Part shown: piece by piece, positions 35,324 through 42,953 of the stretch
Layout: the number at the start of each line of letters is the position of its first letter
Numbering within the stretch: the stretch's first letter is position 1
Origin: Streptomyces yangpuensis
GTDB taxonomy: Bacteria; Actinomycetota; Actinomycetes; Streptomycetales; Streptomycetaceae
Direction: 5' to 3'
Assembly (NCBI RefSeq): GCF_001005295.1
Contig: NZ_LBMK01000001.1
Span: forward strand, 86,595 to 150,594
DNA length: 64,000 nucleotides
The notes under the pieces: generated by a model
Seen by the model: only the letters and a program-made list of their open reading frames with translations
Database searches by the model: none
What the model was told of the DNA's origin: nothing
Made by a program: the position numbers and the translations under genes

Positions 35324-36239
35324 GGCGACCGGTACGGCGGGTACGGCGGGTACGGCCGCCGCGACGGCCGGGCCGGCCGAGACGCGGCCGGCGCGGGAGT
35401 TTACGGATCCGGAGGCGCCGCGGGCGCATGGCCGGGTCCTGGAGGGGCTGCGCGGCTACGGCCTGATCGTGGCCATGTGGATCCGGTCGACGATGACGTA
35501 CCGGACGTCCTTCGTCCTGTCGACGGTGGGGAACGCGGCGATCACCCTGCTGGACTTCGTCGCGATCTCCATCATGTTCTCCCACGTGGACGTCCTCGGT
35601 GGCTTCACGCTGCCCGAGATCGCCCTGCTGTACGGGTCCTGCTCGGCGTCCCTGGGACTGGCGGACCTGCTGCTGGGCAACACCGACCGGATCGGCGCCC
35701 GGATCCGCGACGGCTCGCTCGACACCATGCTGGTGCGTCCGGTACCGCTGCTCGCGCAGGTCGCGGCCGACCGCTTCGCGCTGCGCCGGCTGGGCCGGGT
35801 CGTGCAGGGGCTGGGCGTGCTGGGCTGGGCGCTCTGGTCGCTGGAGGTGGACTGGACGGCGGGGAAGGTGCTGCTGGTGCCCGTGATGGTGCTGTCCGGT
35901 GCGGCGATCTTCGCGGCGGTGATGGTGGCCGGGGCCGCCTTCCAGTTCGTCGCCGGGGACGCGGCGGAGGTGCAGAACTCCTTCACCTACGGGGGCTGCA
36001 CGATGCTGCAGTACCCGCCGACCGTCTTCGCGACCGAGCTGCTGCGCGGGGTGACCTTCATCGTCCCGCTGGCCTTCGTCAACTGGCTGCCCGCGCTGTA
36101 CCTGCTGGGGCGGCCCGATCCGCTGGGACTGCCGGGGTGGGCCGCGTTCCTGAGCCCGCTGGTGGCCTTCGTGGTGTTCGTGCCCGCGTCGCTGGCCTGG
36201 CGCGCGGGAGTCCGTTCGTACCGGAGTACGGGGAGCTGA
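35316..36239 (+). CDS. ABC-2 type transporter permease
   Basis: A 307-residue partner permease. After an Ala/Thr/Gly-rich N-terminus (GTAGTAGTAAATAG) it has about six membrane helices (TSFVLSTVGNAAITLLDFVAISIMF, VLLVPVMVLSGAAIFAAVMVAGAAFQF, FIVPLAFVNWLPALYLLG). The motif FTYGGCTMLQYPPTVFATELLRG is typical of this exporter group. The GTG start lies inside the preceding gene; the ATPase gene starts 3 bp after its stop. Confidence 0.92.
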   Translation: MAEATGTAGTAGTAAATAGPAETRPAREFTDPEAPRAHGRVLEGLRGYGLIVAMWIRSTMTYRTSFVLSTVGNAAITLLDFVAISIMFSHVDVLGGFTLPEIALLYGSCSASLGLADLLLGNTDRIGARIRDGSLDTMLVRPVPLLAQVAADRFALRRLGRVVQGLGVLGWALWSLEVDWTAGKVLLVPVMVLSGAAIFAAVMVAGAAFQFVAGDAAEVQNSFTYGGCTMLQYPPTVFATELLRGVTFIVPLAFVNWLPALYLLGRPDPLGLPGWAAFLSPLVAFVVFVPASLAWRAGVRSYRSTGS

Positions 36240-36242
36240 GCC

Positions 36243-37217
36243 GTGGTGGACGATGATGCGCTGATCTCGCTGGACGGGGTCGAGAAGGTCTTTGACGTAC
36301 GGCGCCGGGTGAGCCTGATGCGCCGGGAGAAACGCCAGGTCAGGGCGGTGGACGGGATCAGCTTCGCGGTCGCGCGGGGCGAGATGGTCGGCTACATCGG
36401 GCCCAACGGGGCCGGCAAGTCGACCACGATCAAGATGCTGACCGGCATCCTGAACCCGAGCGGCGGCCGGCTGCGGGTCGCGGGCATCGACCCGGCGCGG
36501 GAGCGGGTGCGGCTCGCGCACCGGATCGGGGTGGTGTTCGGGCAGCGCACCACGCTGTGGTGGGACCTGCCGCTGAAGGACTCGTACGGGCTGATGCGGC
36601 GGATGTACCGGGTGCCGAGGGCGCGGTTCGAGGAGAACCTGGAGCGGTGCGTGGACCGCCTGGACCTGGCCGAGCTGCTCGACGTGCCGGTGCGCCAGCT
36701 GTCGCTCGGACAGCGGATGCGCGGGGACATCGCGGCGGCGCTGCTGCACGATCCCGACGTGCTGTACCTGGACGAGCCGACGATCGGGCTCGACGTGGTG
36801 AGCAAGGCGAAGGTACGGGGATTCCTGCGGCAGTTGAACGAGGAGCGCGGCACGACGGTGCTGCTGACCACACACGACCTCCAGGACATCGAGCAGCTCT
36901 GCGAGCGGGTGATGGTCATCGACCACGGGCGGCTGATGTACGACGGGGCGCTGGGCGGACTGCACGCGGCGGGGTCGGCGGGGGAGAGCGAGCGGACGCT
37001 GGTGGTGGACCTGGAGCGGGAGCTGGCGCCGATCAGCGTGCCGGGGGCGCGGGTGGTGAAGGTGGAGGGGCCCCGGCAGTGGCTGGCGTTCCCGGCGGGG
37101 CAGTCGGCCGCGCCGCTGGTGTCGGCGGTGGCGGCGGAGTACCCGCTGGTGGATCTGTCGGTGCGGGAGCCGGACATCGAGGACGTGATCGCGCGGATGT
37201 ACGCGGGGCGGGACTGA
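36243..37217 (+). CDS. ABC transporter ATP-binding protein
   Basis: A 324-residue ATPase of the ABC-2 exporter. Walker A is GPNGAGKST, the Q-loop region is VVFGQRTTLWWDL, the signature is LSLGQRMRGD, Walker B is VLYLDEPTIGLD, and the H-loop is LLTTHD. The WWDLPLKDSYG segment is typical of the viologen-type or DUF990-associated ATPases. The C-terminal 90 residues form an accessory domain. GTG start. It powers export by the two permeases just upstream. Confidence 0.95.
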   Translation: MVDDDALISLDGVEKVFDVRRRVSLMRREKRQVRAVDGISFAVARGEMVGYIGPNGAGKSTTIKMLTGILNPSGGRLRVAGIDPARERVRLAHRIGVVFGQRTTLWWDLPLKDSYGLMRRMYRVPRARFEENLERCVDRLDLAELLDVPVRQLSLGQRMRGDIAAALLHDPDVLYLDEPTIGLDVVSKAKVRGFLRQLNEERGTTVLLTTHDLQDIEQLCERVMVIDHGRLMYDGALGGLHAAGSAGESERTLVVDLERELAPISVPGARVVKVEGPRQWLAFPAGQSAAPLVSAVAAEYPLVDLSVREPDIEDVIARMYAGRD

Positions 37218-37380
37218 GCGGGGCGCTGCGCGGGCGGGGCTCGGGGGCCGCGGGGGCCGCGCGGGGGCGGCTCGGGGGGCTGCGCGGGCGCGGCTCGGGG
37301 GTGGACTCAGGGTCCGGTCGGGGGTGGTCTCAGGGGCCGGACCATACAACTCCCGCGTGTGCGTGCATAGTCTGGTGCGT

Positions 37381-38028
37381 ATGAGTGACGAGCGGCCGGA
37401 GAAGCCGTTGCCGGAGTTGAGGGCGTCGGATGCCGACCGGGACCGGGTGGTGGAGCGTCTGCGTGACGCCGTCGCCGAGGGCCGGCTCGACATGGAGGAG
37501 TTCGAGGAGCGGCTGGATGCGGCGTACAAGTCCCGTACGTACGCGCAGCTGGAACCGCTGACGGCGGACCTGCCGGCGGCCACCGCCCCGGCCGCGGCGC
37601 CGCCCGCGGCGGCGGCAGCCGGGGCTGCCGCCTGGCCGGGCCGGATCGGCGGTACGGGCTCGTCGTCGCTGGCCGTCGCGGTGATGTCGGGCTTCCAGCG
37701 CAAGGGCCGCTGGACGGTCCCGGCCCGCTTCGACGCGGTGGCGTTCTGGGGCGGTGGCGAACTGGACCTGCGGGAGGCGGACTTCGCGCAGCGCGAGGTG
37801 GTGATCAACTGCGTCGCGATCATGGGCGGCATCGAGATCACCGTGCCGCCGGGTGTGGACGTGGACGTGCGGGGCTTCGGCTTCATGGGCGCCTTCGACC
37901 AGCGCGACAGCCCGGGCCCCACGGAGCCGGGCGCTCCGCGCGTGGTGGTGACGGGCTTCGCCTTCTGGGGCGGTGTAGAAGTCAAGATCAAGCCCCCGCG
38001 GGGCGGCTTGTCCCTCCACAAGGCGTAG
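37381..38028 (+). CDS. DUF1707 and LiaF-like C-terminal domain protein
   Basis: A 215-residue protein. Residues 10-65 are a DUF1707 domain (LRASDADRDRVVERLRDAVAEGRLDMEEFEERLDAAYKSRTYAQLEPLTADLP). An Ala/Pro-rich linker follows, then a beta-strand domain (VMSGFQRKGRWTVPARFDAVAFWGGGELDLREADF, VINCVAIMGGIEITVPPGVDV) like the cell-wall-active antibiotics response domain of LiaF. There is no ribosome site; TAGTCT (37368-37373) sits at the spacing expected of a -10 for leaderless translation from the ATG at 37381. The role is unknown, possibly envelope stress. Confidence 0.9.
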   Translation: MSDERPEKPLPELRASDADRDRVVERLRDAVAEGRLDMEEFEERLDAAYKSRTYAQLEPLTADLPAATAPAAAPPAAAAAGAAAWPGRIGGTGSSSLAVAVMSGFQRKGRWTVPARFDAVAFWGGGELDLREADFAQREVVINCVAIMGGIEITVPPGVDVDVRGFGFMGAFDQRDSPGPTEPGAPRVVVTGFAFWGGVEVKIKPPRGGLSLHKA

Positions 38029-38054
38029 CGCGGCGTGGCTCGGCTCCCGCCGGG

Positions 38055-38115
38055 GGTGTGCTGGGGCTCCGCCCCAGACCCCGCGCCTCAAACGCCGGCG
38101 AGGCTGATTTTGCGG
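38055..38115. repeat. Dispersed GC-rich intergenic element, copy 3
   Basis: GGGGCTCCGCCCCAGACCCC then GCGCCTCAAACGCCGGCGAGGCTG, the core shared with the copies at 14.8, 21.2, 51.7 and 56.8 kb. Confidence 0.75.
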
Positions 38116-38203
38116 GCCGGGAGTGCAGGGTTCGGCTCCCGCCGGGGTGGCGATCGTTCCTGCTGGGCGGTGGTGCGAGGGGGTGGGGCGGTGCCCCGCC
38201 GGA

Positions 38204-38408
38204 GTGTCTCCTCGGCTCGGCGCGTGCGGGTTTGGCGTGCCGAGTCGGCCCTGGTCGCGCGCTCGTCCTGCGGGGACACTCCGCCGTGTCCCCGCCCCAC
38301 CGGCTCGCGCTGCTGGAGGGGGGACGGGGAGGGGTGTCCCCGCAGGACGAGGCGCGACCAAAGCCGTCTGGCCGGGCCAGGGCCGCACGCGCCGAGCCGA
38401 GGAGACAC
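38204..38408. repeat. Long imperfect inverted repeat
   Basis: The outer arms GTGTCTCCTCGGCTCGGCGC GTGCGG (38204-38229) and their complement (38383-38408) match over 26 bp. Further in, TGGTCGCGC-GCTCGTCCTGC GGGGACAC (to 38279) matches its complement from about 38334. The arms are about 75 bp each with a divergent stretch inside, and the centre is about 54 bp. No transposase is encoded. It resembles a MITE or a decayed mobile element, but target-site duplications are not evident. Confidence 0.75.
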
Positions 38409-38440
38409 CCCTGCCCGGCCCCCCGACCCACCCGCACCGT

Positions 38441-38735
38441 GCCGGTACCCCGGCCCTGCCGCACGCTCCGGCCGGACCGGACCGCCGAGCAACCCCGCAG
38501 GGGCCACCGCACCGTGCCGGTACCCCGGCCCTGCCGCACGTTCCGGCCGGACCGGACCGCCGAGCAACCCCGCAGGGGCCACCGCACCGCCCCCCGTACC
38601 CCGGCCCAGTCGCACGTTCCGGCCGGACCGGACCGCCGAGCAACCCCGCAGGGGCCACCGCACCGCCCCCCGTACCCCGGCCCAGTCGCACGCTCCGGCC
38701 GGGCCGGACCGCCGAGCAACCCCGCAGGGGACCCG
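38441..38735. repeat. Four-unit 75/76-bp tandem repeat
   Basis: Four adjacent units start near 38446, 38521, 38597 and 38673 (periods 75, 76 and 76). Each includes GTACCCCGGCCC, CCGGCCGGACCGGACCGCC and GAGCAACCCCGCAGGGG. The first two and last two units form closer pairs. Minisatellite-like; no spacers, so not CRISPR. Confidence 0.9.
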
Positions 38736-38836
38736 CGGGAGCGGAAGGGCGTGGCGGGAACTCCGCCGCCCTCCCAGGAGTCGGATGCTATGCAGACAAA
38801 ACCGGCGCCCGGCGCCCCGGGGGAAGGCAGGACCAC

Positions 38837-40168
38837 GTGGACGACCGCACCAGAGCCGTCGGCAGAGCCGACGGCACCGCCGCCCCGCCCCATCCCCGCG
38901 GAGCGTTCGTGTTCAACGCCGCCGACGAGGAGCGCCGCCGTGGCGTCCGCAGGATGAAGGCCACCGCGACCGGCCTGCTGCTCCTGGTCGCGCTGGTCTA
39001 CGTACTGGCCAAGTACGCCCAGCACGCCTGGGGCGCCGGCGGCTGGGCCGGCTACGTCGCCGCCGCCGCGGAGGCCGGCATGGTCGGCGCGCTCGCGGAC
39101 TGGTTCGCCGTCACCGCCCTCTTCAAGCGGCCCCTCGGCCTGCCCATCCCGCACACCGCGATCATCCCGACCAAGAAGGACCAGCTCGGCGTCACGCTCG
39201 GCGAGTTCGTCGGCGAGAACTTCCTCTCCTCCGACGTGGTCCGGGCCCGCCTCCACGCCCTCGGCATCGGCGGCCGCCTGGGCGCCTGGCTGGCCGAGCC
39301 CGCGCACGCCGACCGCGTCACGGCCGAGCTGGCCACGGCCCTGCGCGGGGCGCTGACCGTCCTGCGCGATTCCGACGTCCAGGCCGTCGTCGGCGAAGCC
39401 ATCACGCGGCGCGCCGAGACCGCCGAGATCGCGCCGGGCATCGGCAAGACCCTGCAGAAGGTCGTCGCCGACGGAGGCCACCGCCGCGGCGTCGACCTCA
39501 TCTGCGCCAAGGCGCACGACTGGCTGATCACCCACGGGGACTCGATCACGGACGCGGTCCAGGGCGGTGCCCCCGGCTGGACCCCGCGGTTCGTGGACCG
39601 CAAGGTCGGCGAGCGCGTCTACAAGGAGCTGCTCCGTTTCGTCACGGAGATGCGGGACATGCCCGAGCATCCGGCGCGCGCGGCGGTGGACCGTTTCCTG
39701 CGGGACTTCGCCGCCGACCTGCAGTCGGACACGGAGACGCGCGCGAAGGTGGAACGCCTCAAGTCCGAGATCCTGGCCCGTGACGAGGTCCAGGACGTCA
39801 TCGCCTCGGCGTGGTCCGCGATCCGCTCGATGATCATCTCGGCGGCGGAGGACGAGCAGAGCGAGCTGCGCCTGCGGGTCCGTGCCTCGCTGATGTCCCT
39901 GGGGGCGCGCCTGGCCACCGACGGCCGCCTCCAGGCGAAGCTGGAGGGCTGGATCGAGGGTGCGGTCGTCTATGTGGTCACCACCTACCGGAAGGAGATC
40001 ACCTCGCTGATCACGGACACGGTGGCGGCCTGGGACGCCGAGCACACCTCCCGCAAGATCGAGGCCCATATCGGCCGCGACCTGCAGTTCATCCGTATCA
40101 ACGGCACGGTGGTCGGCGCCCTGGCGGGCCTTCTGATCTACACGGTCTCCCGCGCATTCGGCGCGTAG
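38837..40168 (+). CDS. DUF445 family membrane protein
   Basis: A 443-residue protein of the DUF445 family (YheB/YjiN relatives). The N-terminal membrane helix (TGLLLLVALVYVLAKYAQH) is followed by the signature AEAGMVGALADWFAVTALFKRPLGLPIPHTAIIPTKKDQLG, the region LGEFVGENFLSSDVV, long helical segments, and a C-terminal helix (FIRINGTVVGALAGLLIYTV). Function unknown. The GTG at 38837 has a GAAGG site nine bases upstream; the frame is open much further upstream but only through repeats. The last 31 bp overlap the convergent gene. Confidence 0.88.
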   Translation: MDDRTRAVGRADGTAAPPHPRGAFVFNAADEERRRGVRRMKATATGLLLLVALVYVLAKYAQHAWGAGGWAGYVAAAAEAGMVGALADWFAVTALFKRPLGLPIPHTAIIPTKKDQLGVTLGEFVGENFLSSDVVRARLHALGIGGRLGAWLAEPAHADRVTAELATALRGALTVLRDSDVQAVVGEAITRRAETAEIAPGIGKTLQKVVADGGHRRGVDLICAKAHDWLITHGDSITDAVQGGAPGWTPRFVDRKVGERVYKELLRFVTEMRDMPEHPARAAVDRFLRDFAADLQSDTETRAKVERLKSEILARDEVQDVIASAWSAIRSMIISAAEDEQSELRLRVRASLMSLGARLATDGRLQAKLEGWIEGAVVYVVTTYRKEITSLITDTVAAWDAEHTSRKIEAHIGRDLQFIRINGTVVGALAGLLIYTVSRAFGA

Positions 40169-41154
40169 CGGGATCCGGGGAGCGGCAGCTCCAGCTGGGC
40201 GTGTCCGCGGGCCGTGACCTGTGGCGGGGTGGGGCGGGCGGCGCCCAGGGCGAGGAGTGCGCGCAGGGCGGCGATCAGGTCCGCGGGCCGCTCGCTCAGG
40301 ATCCCGGGCGTCGTGCTGACCACCAGGACGCCCCGGGCCTCCATGCGCAGTCTGCGGCGCAGCGTGGCCTGCCAGGAGTCGCGCGTGTAGTGGTACTCCG
40401 CGGAGTCGATCTCCAGTGCCACGCCCTCCTCGGGCCAGTACGCGTCGGGGCTGGCGAGGAAGGATCCGTCGGGTTCGTGGAGCCGGGGGTTCCAGAGCGG
40501 GGTGGGCAGGTCGGTGGCGGACAGGGTGTCGCGGGCGCGGCCCTCGGCGATCGACCGTACGCCGGCGACGAGTTCGGCGGCGGCCGCCCGGACGGCGGGA
40601 CGGTTCCGTACCCGGGCGGCGCGCAGTTCGGCGTGCAGGTCGTGGGGGTGGCACCAGCCGCTTTGGACGACGTTGGCGAGGACGGAGCGTACGAGGTCCG
40701 GGTCGTCCGTGCGGGCCGCGAAGTCGGTGGCGGCCCGGACCGGGCGGGTGCTGGGGACCCCGGCGATGGTGATGGTGGCGGGCCAGCGGGTCGTCGAGGC
40801 GGGCCGGACGCGTCCGGTGGCGGCCACCGACCGTGGGGCGCGGACGAGGACGTCCAGGGATTCGGGTGGCGCGTCGCGGATGCCGAGGAGGGCGAGGGCC
40901 GCGCCGCCGGTGAGGGCGGCGGTGGTCCCGGTGAGCGGGTCCGCGGTGGGCGGGGCGGCGTACAGGACGGCGGACAGAGCCTGCTGCCGGGTGTCGGGTG
41001 GGCCGGTCTGCAGGAGGTAGACCCTCGGGAGGAGCCGCTGCCAGGGTCCTCCGCGGCGGCTGCGGCCGCTGATGGTGGCGGCCGGGATGCCGGCCTGCCG
41101 GAGCTGGTGGTGGGTGGCCATGTTCAGCTGGCGCTGGGCGGTACGCGTGATCAT
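40138..41154 (-). CDS. AbiEi-like/DUF559-type protein with PD-(D/E)xK nuclease-like end
   Basis: A 338-residue protein. The N-terminus (QLRQAGIPAATISGRSRRGGPWQRLLPRVYLLQTG) resembles the winged-helix antitoxin domain found in AbiEi-type and related actinobacterial proteins. The C-terminus has VALEIDSAEYHYTRDSWQATLRRRLRMEARGVLVVS, which fits a Vsr/DUF559-like nuclease fold (E-x-D, then basic helix). Such proteins are very common in actinobacteria and usually annotated hypothetical. No toxin gene partner lies next to it. It is convergent with and overlaps DUF445. Confidence 0.75.
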   Translation of the reverse strand: MITRTAQRQLNMATHHQLRQAGIPAATISGRSRRGGPWQRLLPRVYLLQTGPPDTRQQALSAVLYAAPPTADPLTGTTAALTGGAALALLGIRDAPPESLDVLVRAPRSVAATGRVRPASTTRWPATITIAGVPSTRPVRAATDFAARTDDPDLVRSVLANVVQSGWCHPHDLHAELRAARVRNRPAVRAAAAELVAGVRSIAEGRARDTLSATDLPTPLWNPRLHEPDGSFLASPDAYWPEEGVALEIDSAEYHYTRDSWQATLRRRLRMEARGVLVVSTTPGILSERPADLIAALRALLALGAARPTPPQVTARGHAQLELPLPGSRYAPNARETV

Positions 41155-41188
41155 GCCCCCGGTATGCCCGGTGGCGGGCGGTCGACGC

Positions 41189-41725
41189 TCAGGCCGAGGG
41201 GTGGTTCGGGGCGAGGAAGACGACGACTGCGTTCTCGGTGCCGGGCAGGGGCTTCACCTCGTGCCAGCCGAGCCGGTGGTAGGTGGCCACGGTGTCGGTG
41301 GCCGCGCGGGCGGTCAGCAGCCAGGCCCGGTCGTCGGGGGCGTCGGCGGTGATCTCCGCCAGCAGGGCGCGCCCGGTGCCGTGTCCGCGCGCCTGCGGTC
41401 GTACGGCGAGCTCGTCGATCTCCAGGGCTCCGACGAGGAGCTCCCGTACGCGCGGCCGGCCGAGCTGGGCGGCGACCCGTCCGTAGGACCGGTCCGTGGG
41501 GAAGGCGCGGGGCGTCAGCCAGGCGGTGGCGAATCCGTCGACGCCGAGGGGCGACTGCGCGAAGGCTGTACGGAAGCCGGGGCGCCGGCTGTCCGTCTGC
41601 AGCCGCACGGCGAACTGGCGAATGGTTTCTTCATCCTCGTTCCACGGTGGGGCCGAGAAGACTTCGCCGTAGGTGTCGGCCAGTTCGTCCGTGAGGTCGA
41701 GGACGGCCGGTCCGTAACAGATCAC
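41189..41725 (-). CDS. GNAT family N-acetyltransferase
   Basis: A 178-residue acetyltransferase. The acetyl-CoA site is IDELAVRPQARGHGTGRALLAEI (motif A, RGHGTG), followed by AWLLTARAATDTVATYHRLGWHEV (motif B). The N-terminus TYGEVFSAPPWNEDEETIRQFAVRL is typical of a GNAT subgroup. The substrate is unknown. GTG start at 41725 with AAGGAG eight bases upstream. Confidence 0.92.
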   Translation of the reverse strand: MICYGPAVLDLTDELADTYGEVFSAPPWNEDEETIRQFAVRLQTDSRRPGFRTAFAQSPLGVDGFATAWLTPRAFPTDRSYGRVAAQLGRPRVRELLVGALEIDELAVRPQARGHGTGRALLAEITADAPDDRAWLLTARAATDTVATYHRLGWHEVKPLPGTENAVVVFLAPNHPSA

Positions 41726-41911
41726 GTTTGCAGCTCCTTGGGCCGGCTTGGGTGGCTTGGGTCGTATCGCCCCTATCGAAGACTGAATCTACGCCTGCGC
41801 GGTGCCGGGGAGGGCAGGTCCACAGATCCGGAGGGTGTGCGACAAATCCGACTTCCGTACGGTGTTGCGGACCACCCGTATCGGCCCGCCCGGGCCGGCG
41901 TTGAGCCCGGC

Positions 41912-42103
41912 GTGCACAACAATCTCCTCGGCAGAGTCCTGATGGGTCTCGCCGCCTGCGCGGTGGCGTTCTTCGTGATCCTGGGGGTCGTGGCCGTGCT
42001 CCCGCGGACCCTGCAGGACGCGCTCCCCGACAACGTCCTGGGCGGGGCCGCGGTCGTGCTGGCGGTGGCGGCCGCGCGCAGGTTCGCGCGGCGGGCGCGT
42101 TAG
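41912..42103 (+). CDS. Possible small membrane protein
   Basis: About 63 codons from GTG 41912 (or 53 from ATG 41942). One or two hydrophobic stretches (VLMGLAACAVAFFVILGVVAVL and NVLGGAAVVLAVAAARRFARR) with a basic end look like a genuine small membrane protein, but the ribosome site is weak and no family is recognised. Confidence 0.45.
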   Translation: MHNNLLGRVLMGLAACAVAFFVILGVVAVLPRTLQDALPDNVLGGAAVVLAVAAARRFARRAR

Positions 42104-42142
42104 CCTCGTGCGGAGACGTTCGAACGGCTGGAGGCCCCCACG

Positions 42143-42439
42143 ATGGCGCAGTTCCCCACCTCGCTCGTAGCCGCAGGCGGCCTGGTCGGCGGCTACGCCG
42201 CCGCCCGCTGGACCGGCAAGCGTCCGCTCGGCGGCGTGGTCCTCGCGGCGGCCGGCACCCTCGCGGCCCGCGAGTGGCACCGCCGCACGACGCCGACCAC
42301 GACGGCCCTGCTGGGCGCGGCCTACATCGCCGCCTTCGCGGGCTCGCACCCCCTGGCGAAGAAGATCGGCGCCTGGCCCGCGGTCTTCACGGCAGCCGCC
42401 GCCATGGCCGCCACCACGTACGCCACGGCCGACCGCTAG
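42143..42439 (+). CDS. Small hydrophobic membrane protein
   Basis: A 98-residue hypothetical protein with about three hydrophobic segments (FPTSLVAAGGLVGGYAAARW, GVVLAAAGTLAAREW, TTALLGAAYIAAFAGSHPLA, WPAVFTAAAAMAATTYAT). No family recognised. ATG 42143 with GGAGG upstream at about 42130. Confidence 0.7.
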   Translation: MAQFPTSLVAAGGLVGGYAAARWTGKRPLGGVVLAAAGTLAAREWHRRTTPTTTALLGAAYIAAFAGSHPLAKKIGAWPAVFTAAAAMAATTYATADR

Positions 42440-42482
42440 CCCGCGACCCGCCGTCTGCTTAGGGCGACTTGGCGCGCCACTG

Positions 42483-42854
42483 TTACCGGGAGTCGTGTTC
42501 CCAGAACCGCAACACCCTCCAGCCGGCGCTCTCCAGATGGGCCGTCGTCTCGCGGTCCCGGGACATGTTCTTCTCGAGCTTGGCCCGCCACCATTCGGCA
42601 TTCGCCTTCGGGTGCGTCGCGTGCTCGGGGCAGCCGTGCCAGAAGCACCCGTCGAGATAGACGGCGATCCGGGCACGGGTGAAGGCGATGTCGATCGTGC
42701 GGCGCCGTATGCCGGGCACGGGGAAGTTCACGCGGTAGCGCAGCCCGGACGCGTGAAGGAGACGGCGAACCGCTATCTCCTGCGTGGTGTCGCGCGAGGC
42801 CTGTCGGCTCATGCGCGCCGAGACAGCGGCGGAGGAAGGGCTGGCACCAGGCAT
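42483..42854 (-). CDS. vsr: Very short patch repair endonuclease (Vsr)
   Basis: A 123-residue T:G mismatch endonuclease. RDTTQEIAVRRLLHASGLRYRVN, then IDIAFTRARIAVYLDGCFWHGCPEH (catalytic Asp and the zinc His/Cys cluster) and WRAKLEKNMSRDRETTAHLESAGWRVLRFWEH are diagnostic. Vsr normally repairs deamination at 5-methylcytosine and is paired with a cytosine methyltransferase; none is present here. Instead the gene lies 99 bp downstream of a DUF262/HNH protein on the same strand. The ATG at 42854 lacks a good ribosome site; MSRQASRD at 42812 is an alternative start. Confidence 0.92.
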   Translation of the reverse strand: MPGASPSSAAVSARMSRQASRDTTQEIAVRRLLHASGLRYRVNFPVPGIRRRTIDIAFTRARIAVYLDGCFWHGCPEHATHPKANAEWWRAKLEKNMSRDRETTAHLESAGWRVLRFWEHDSR

Positions 42855-42953
42855 GCACGCATGATGCCAGCCCTCCTCGGCCGCCGGATCGGGCGATTCG
42901 ACGGCACGCTAAGGCCCGCCGGACGGCGCATCCGATCCGGGGCCGGCCGCCGG

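Larger units (their letters stand above)
38029..38836. other. 808-bp repeat-rich intergenic region
   Basis: No gene can be supported. The region holds a copy of the dispersed GC-rich element (about 38055-38110), a long imperfect inverted repeat (38204-38408) and a four-unit tandem repeat (38441-38735), each listed separately. Many frames are open through it on both strands, but they are made of the repeats. Confidence 0.7.

Noticed and set aside
38441..38735. CRISPR array
   Set aside because: The units are contiguous and long with no unique spacers, and no cas genes are present.
38123..38836. Coding extension of the DUF445 gene into the repeat region
   Set aside because: The frame is open only because the 75/76-bp units lack stops; the residues are Arg/Pro-rich repeats and a GTG with ribosome site exists at 38837.
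40138..41154. Functional AbiE toxin-antitoxin system
   Set aside because: No AbiEii-type nucleotidyltransferase gene is adjacent; the protein is a common actinobacterial type with only partial resemblance.
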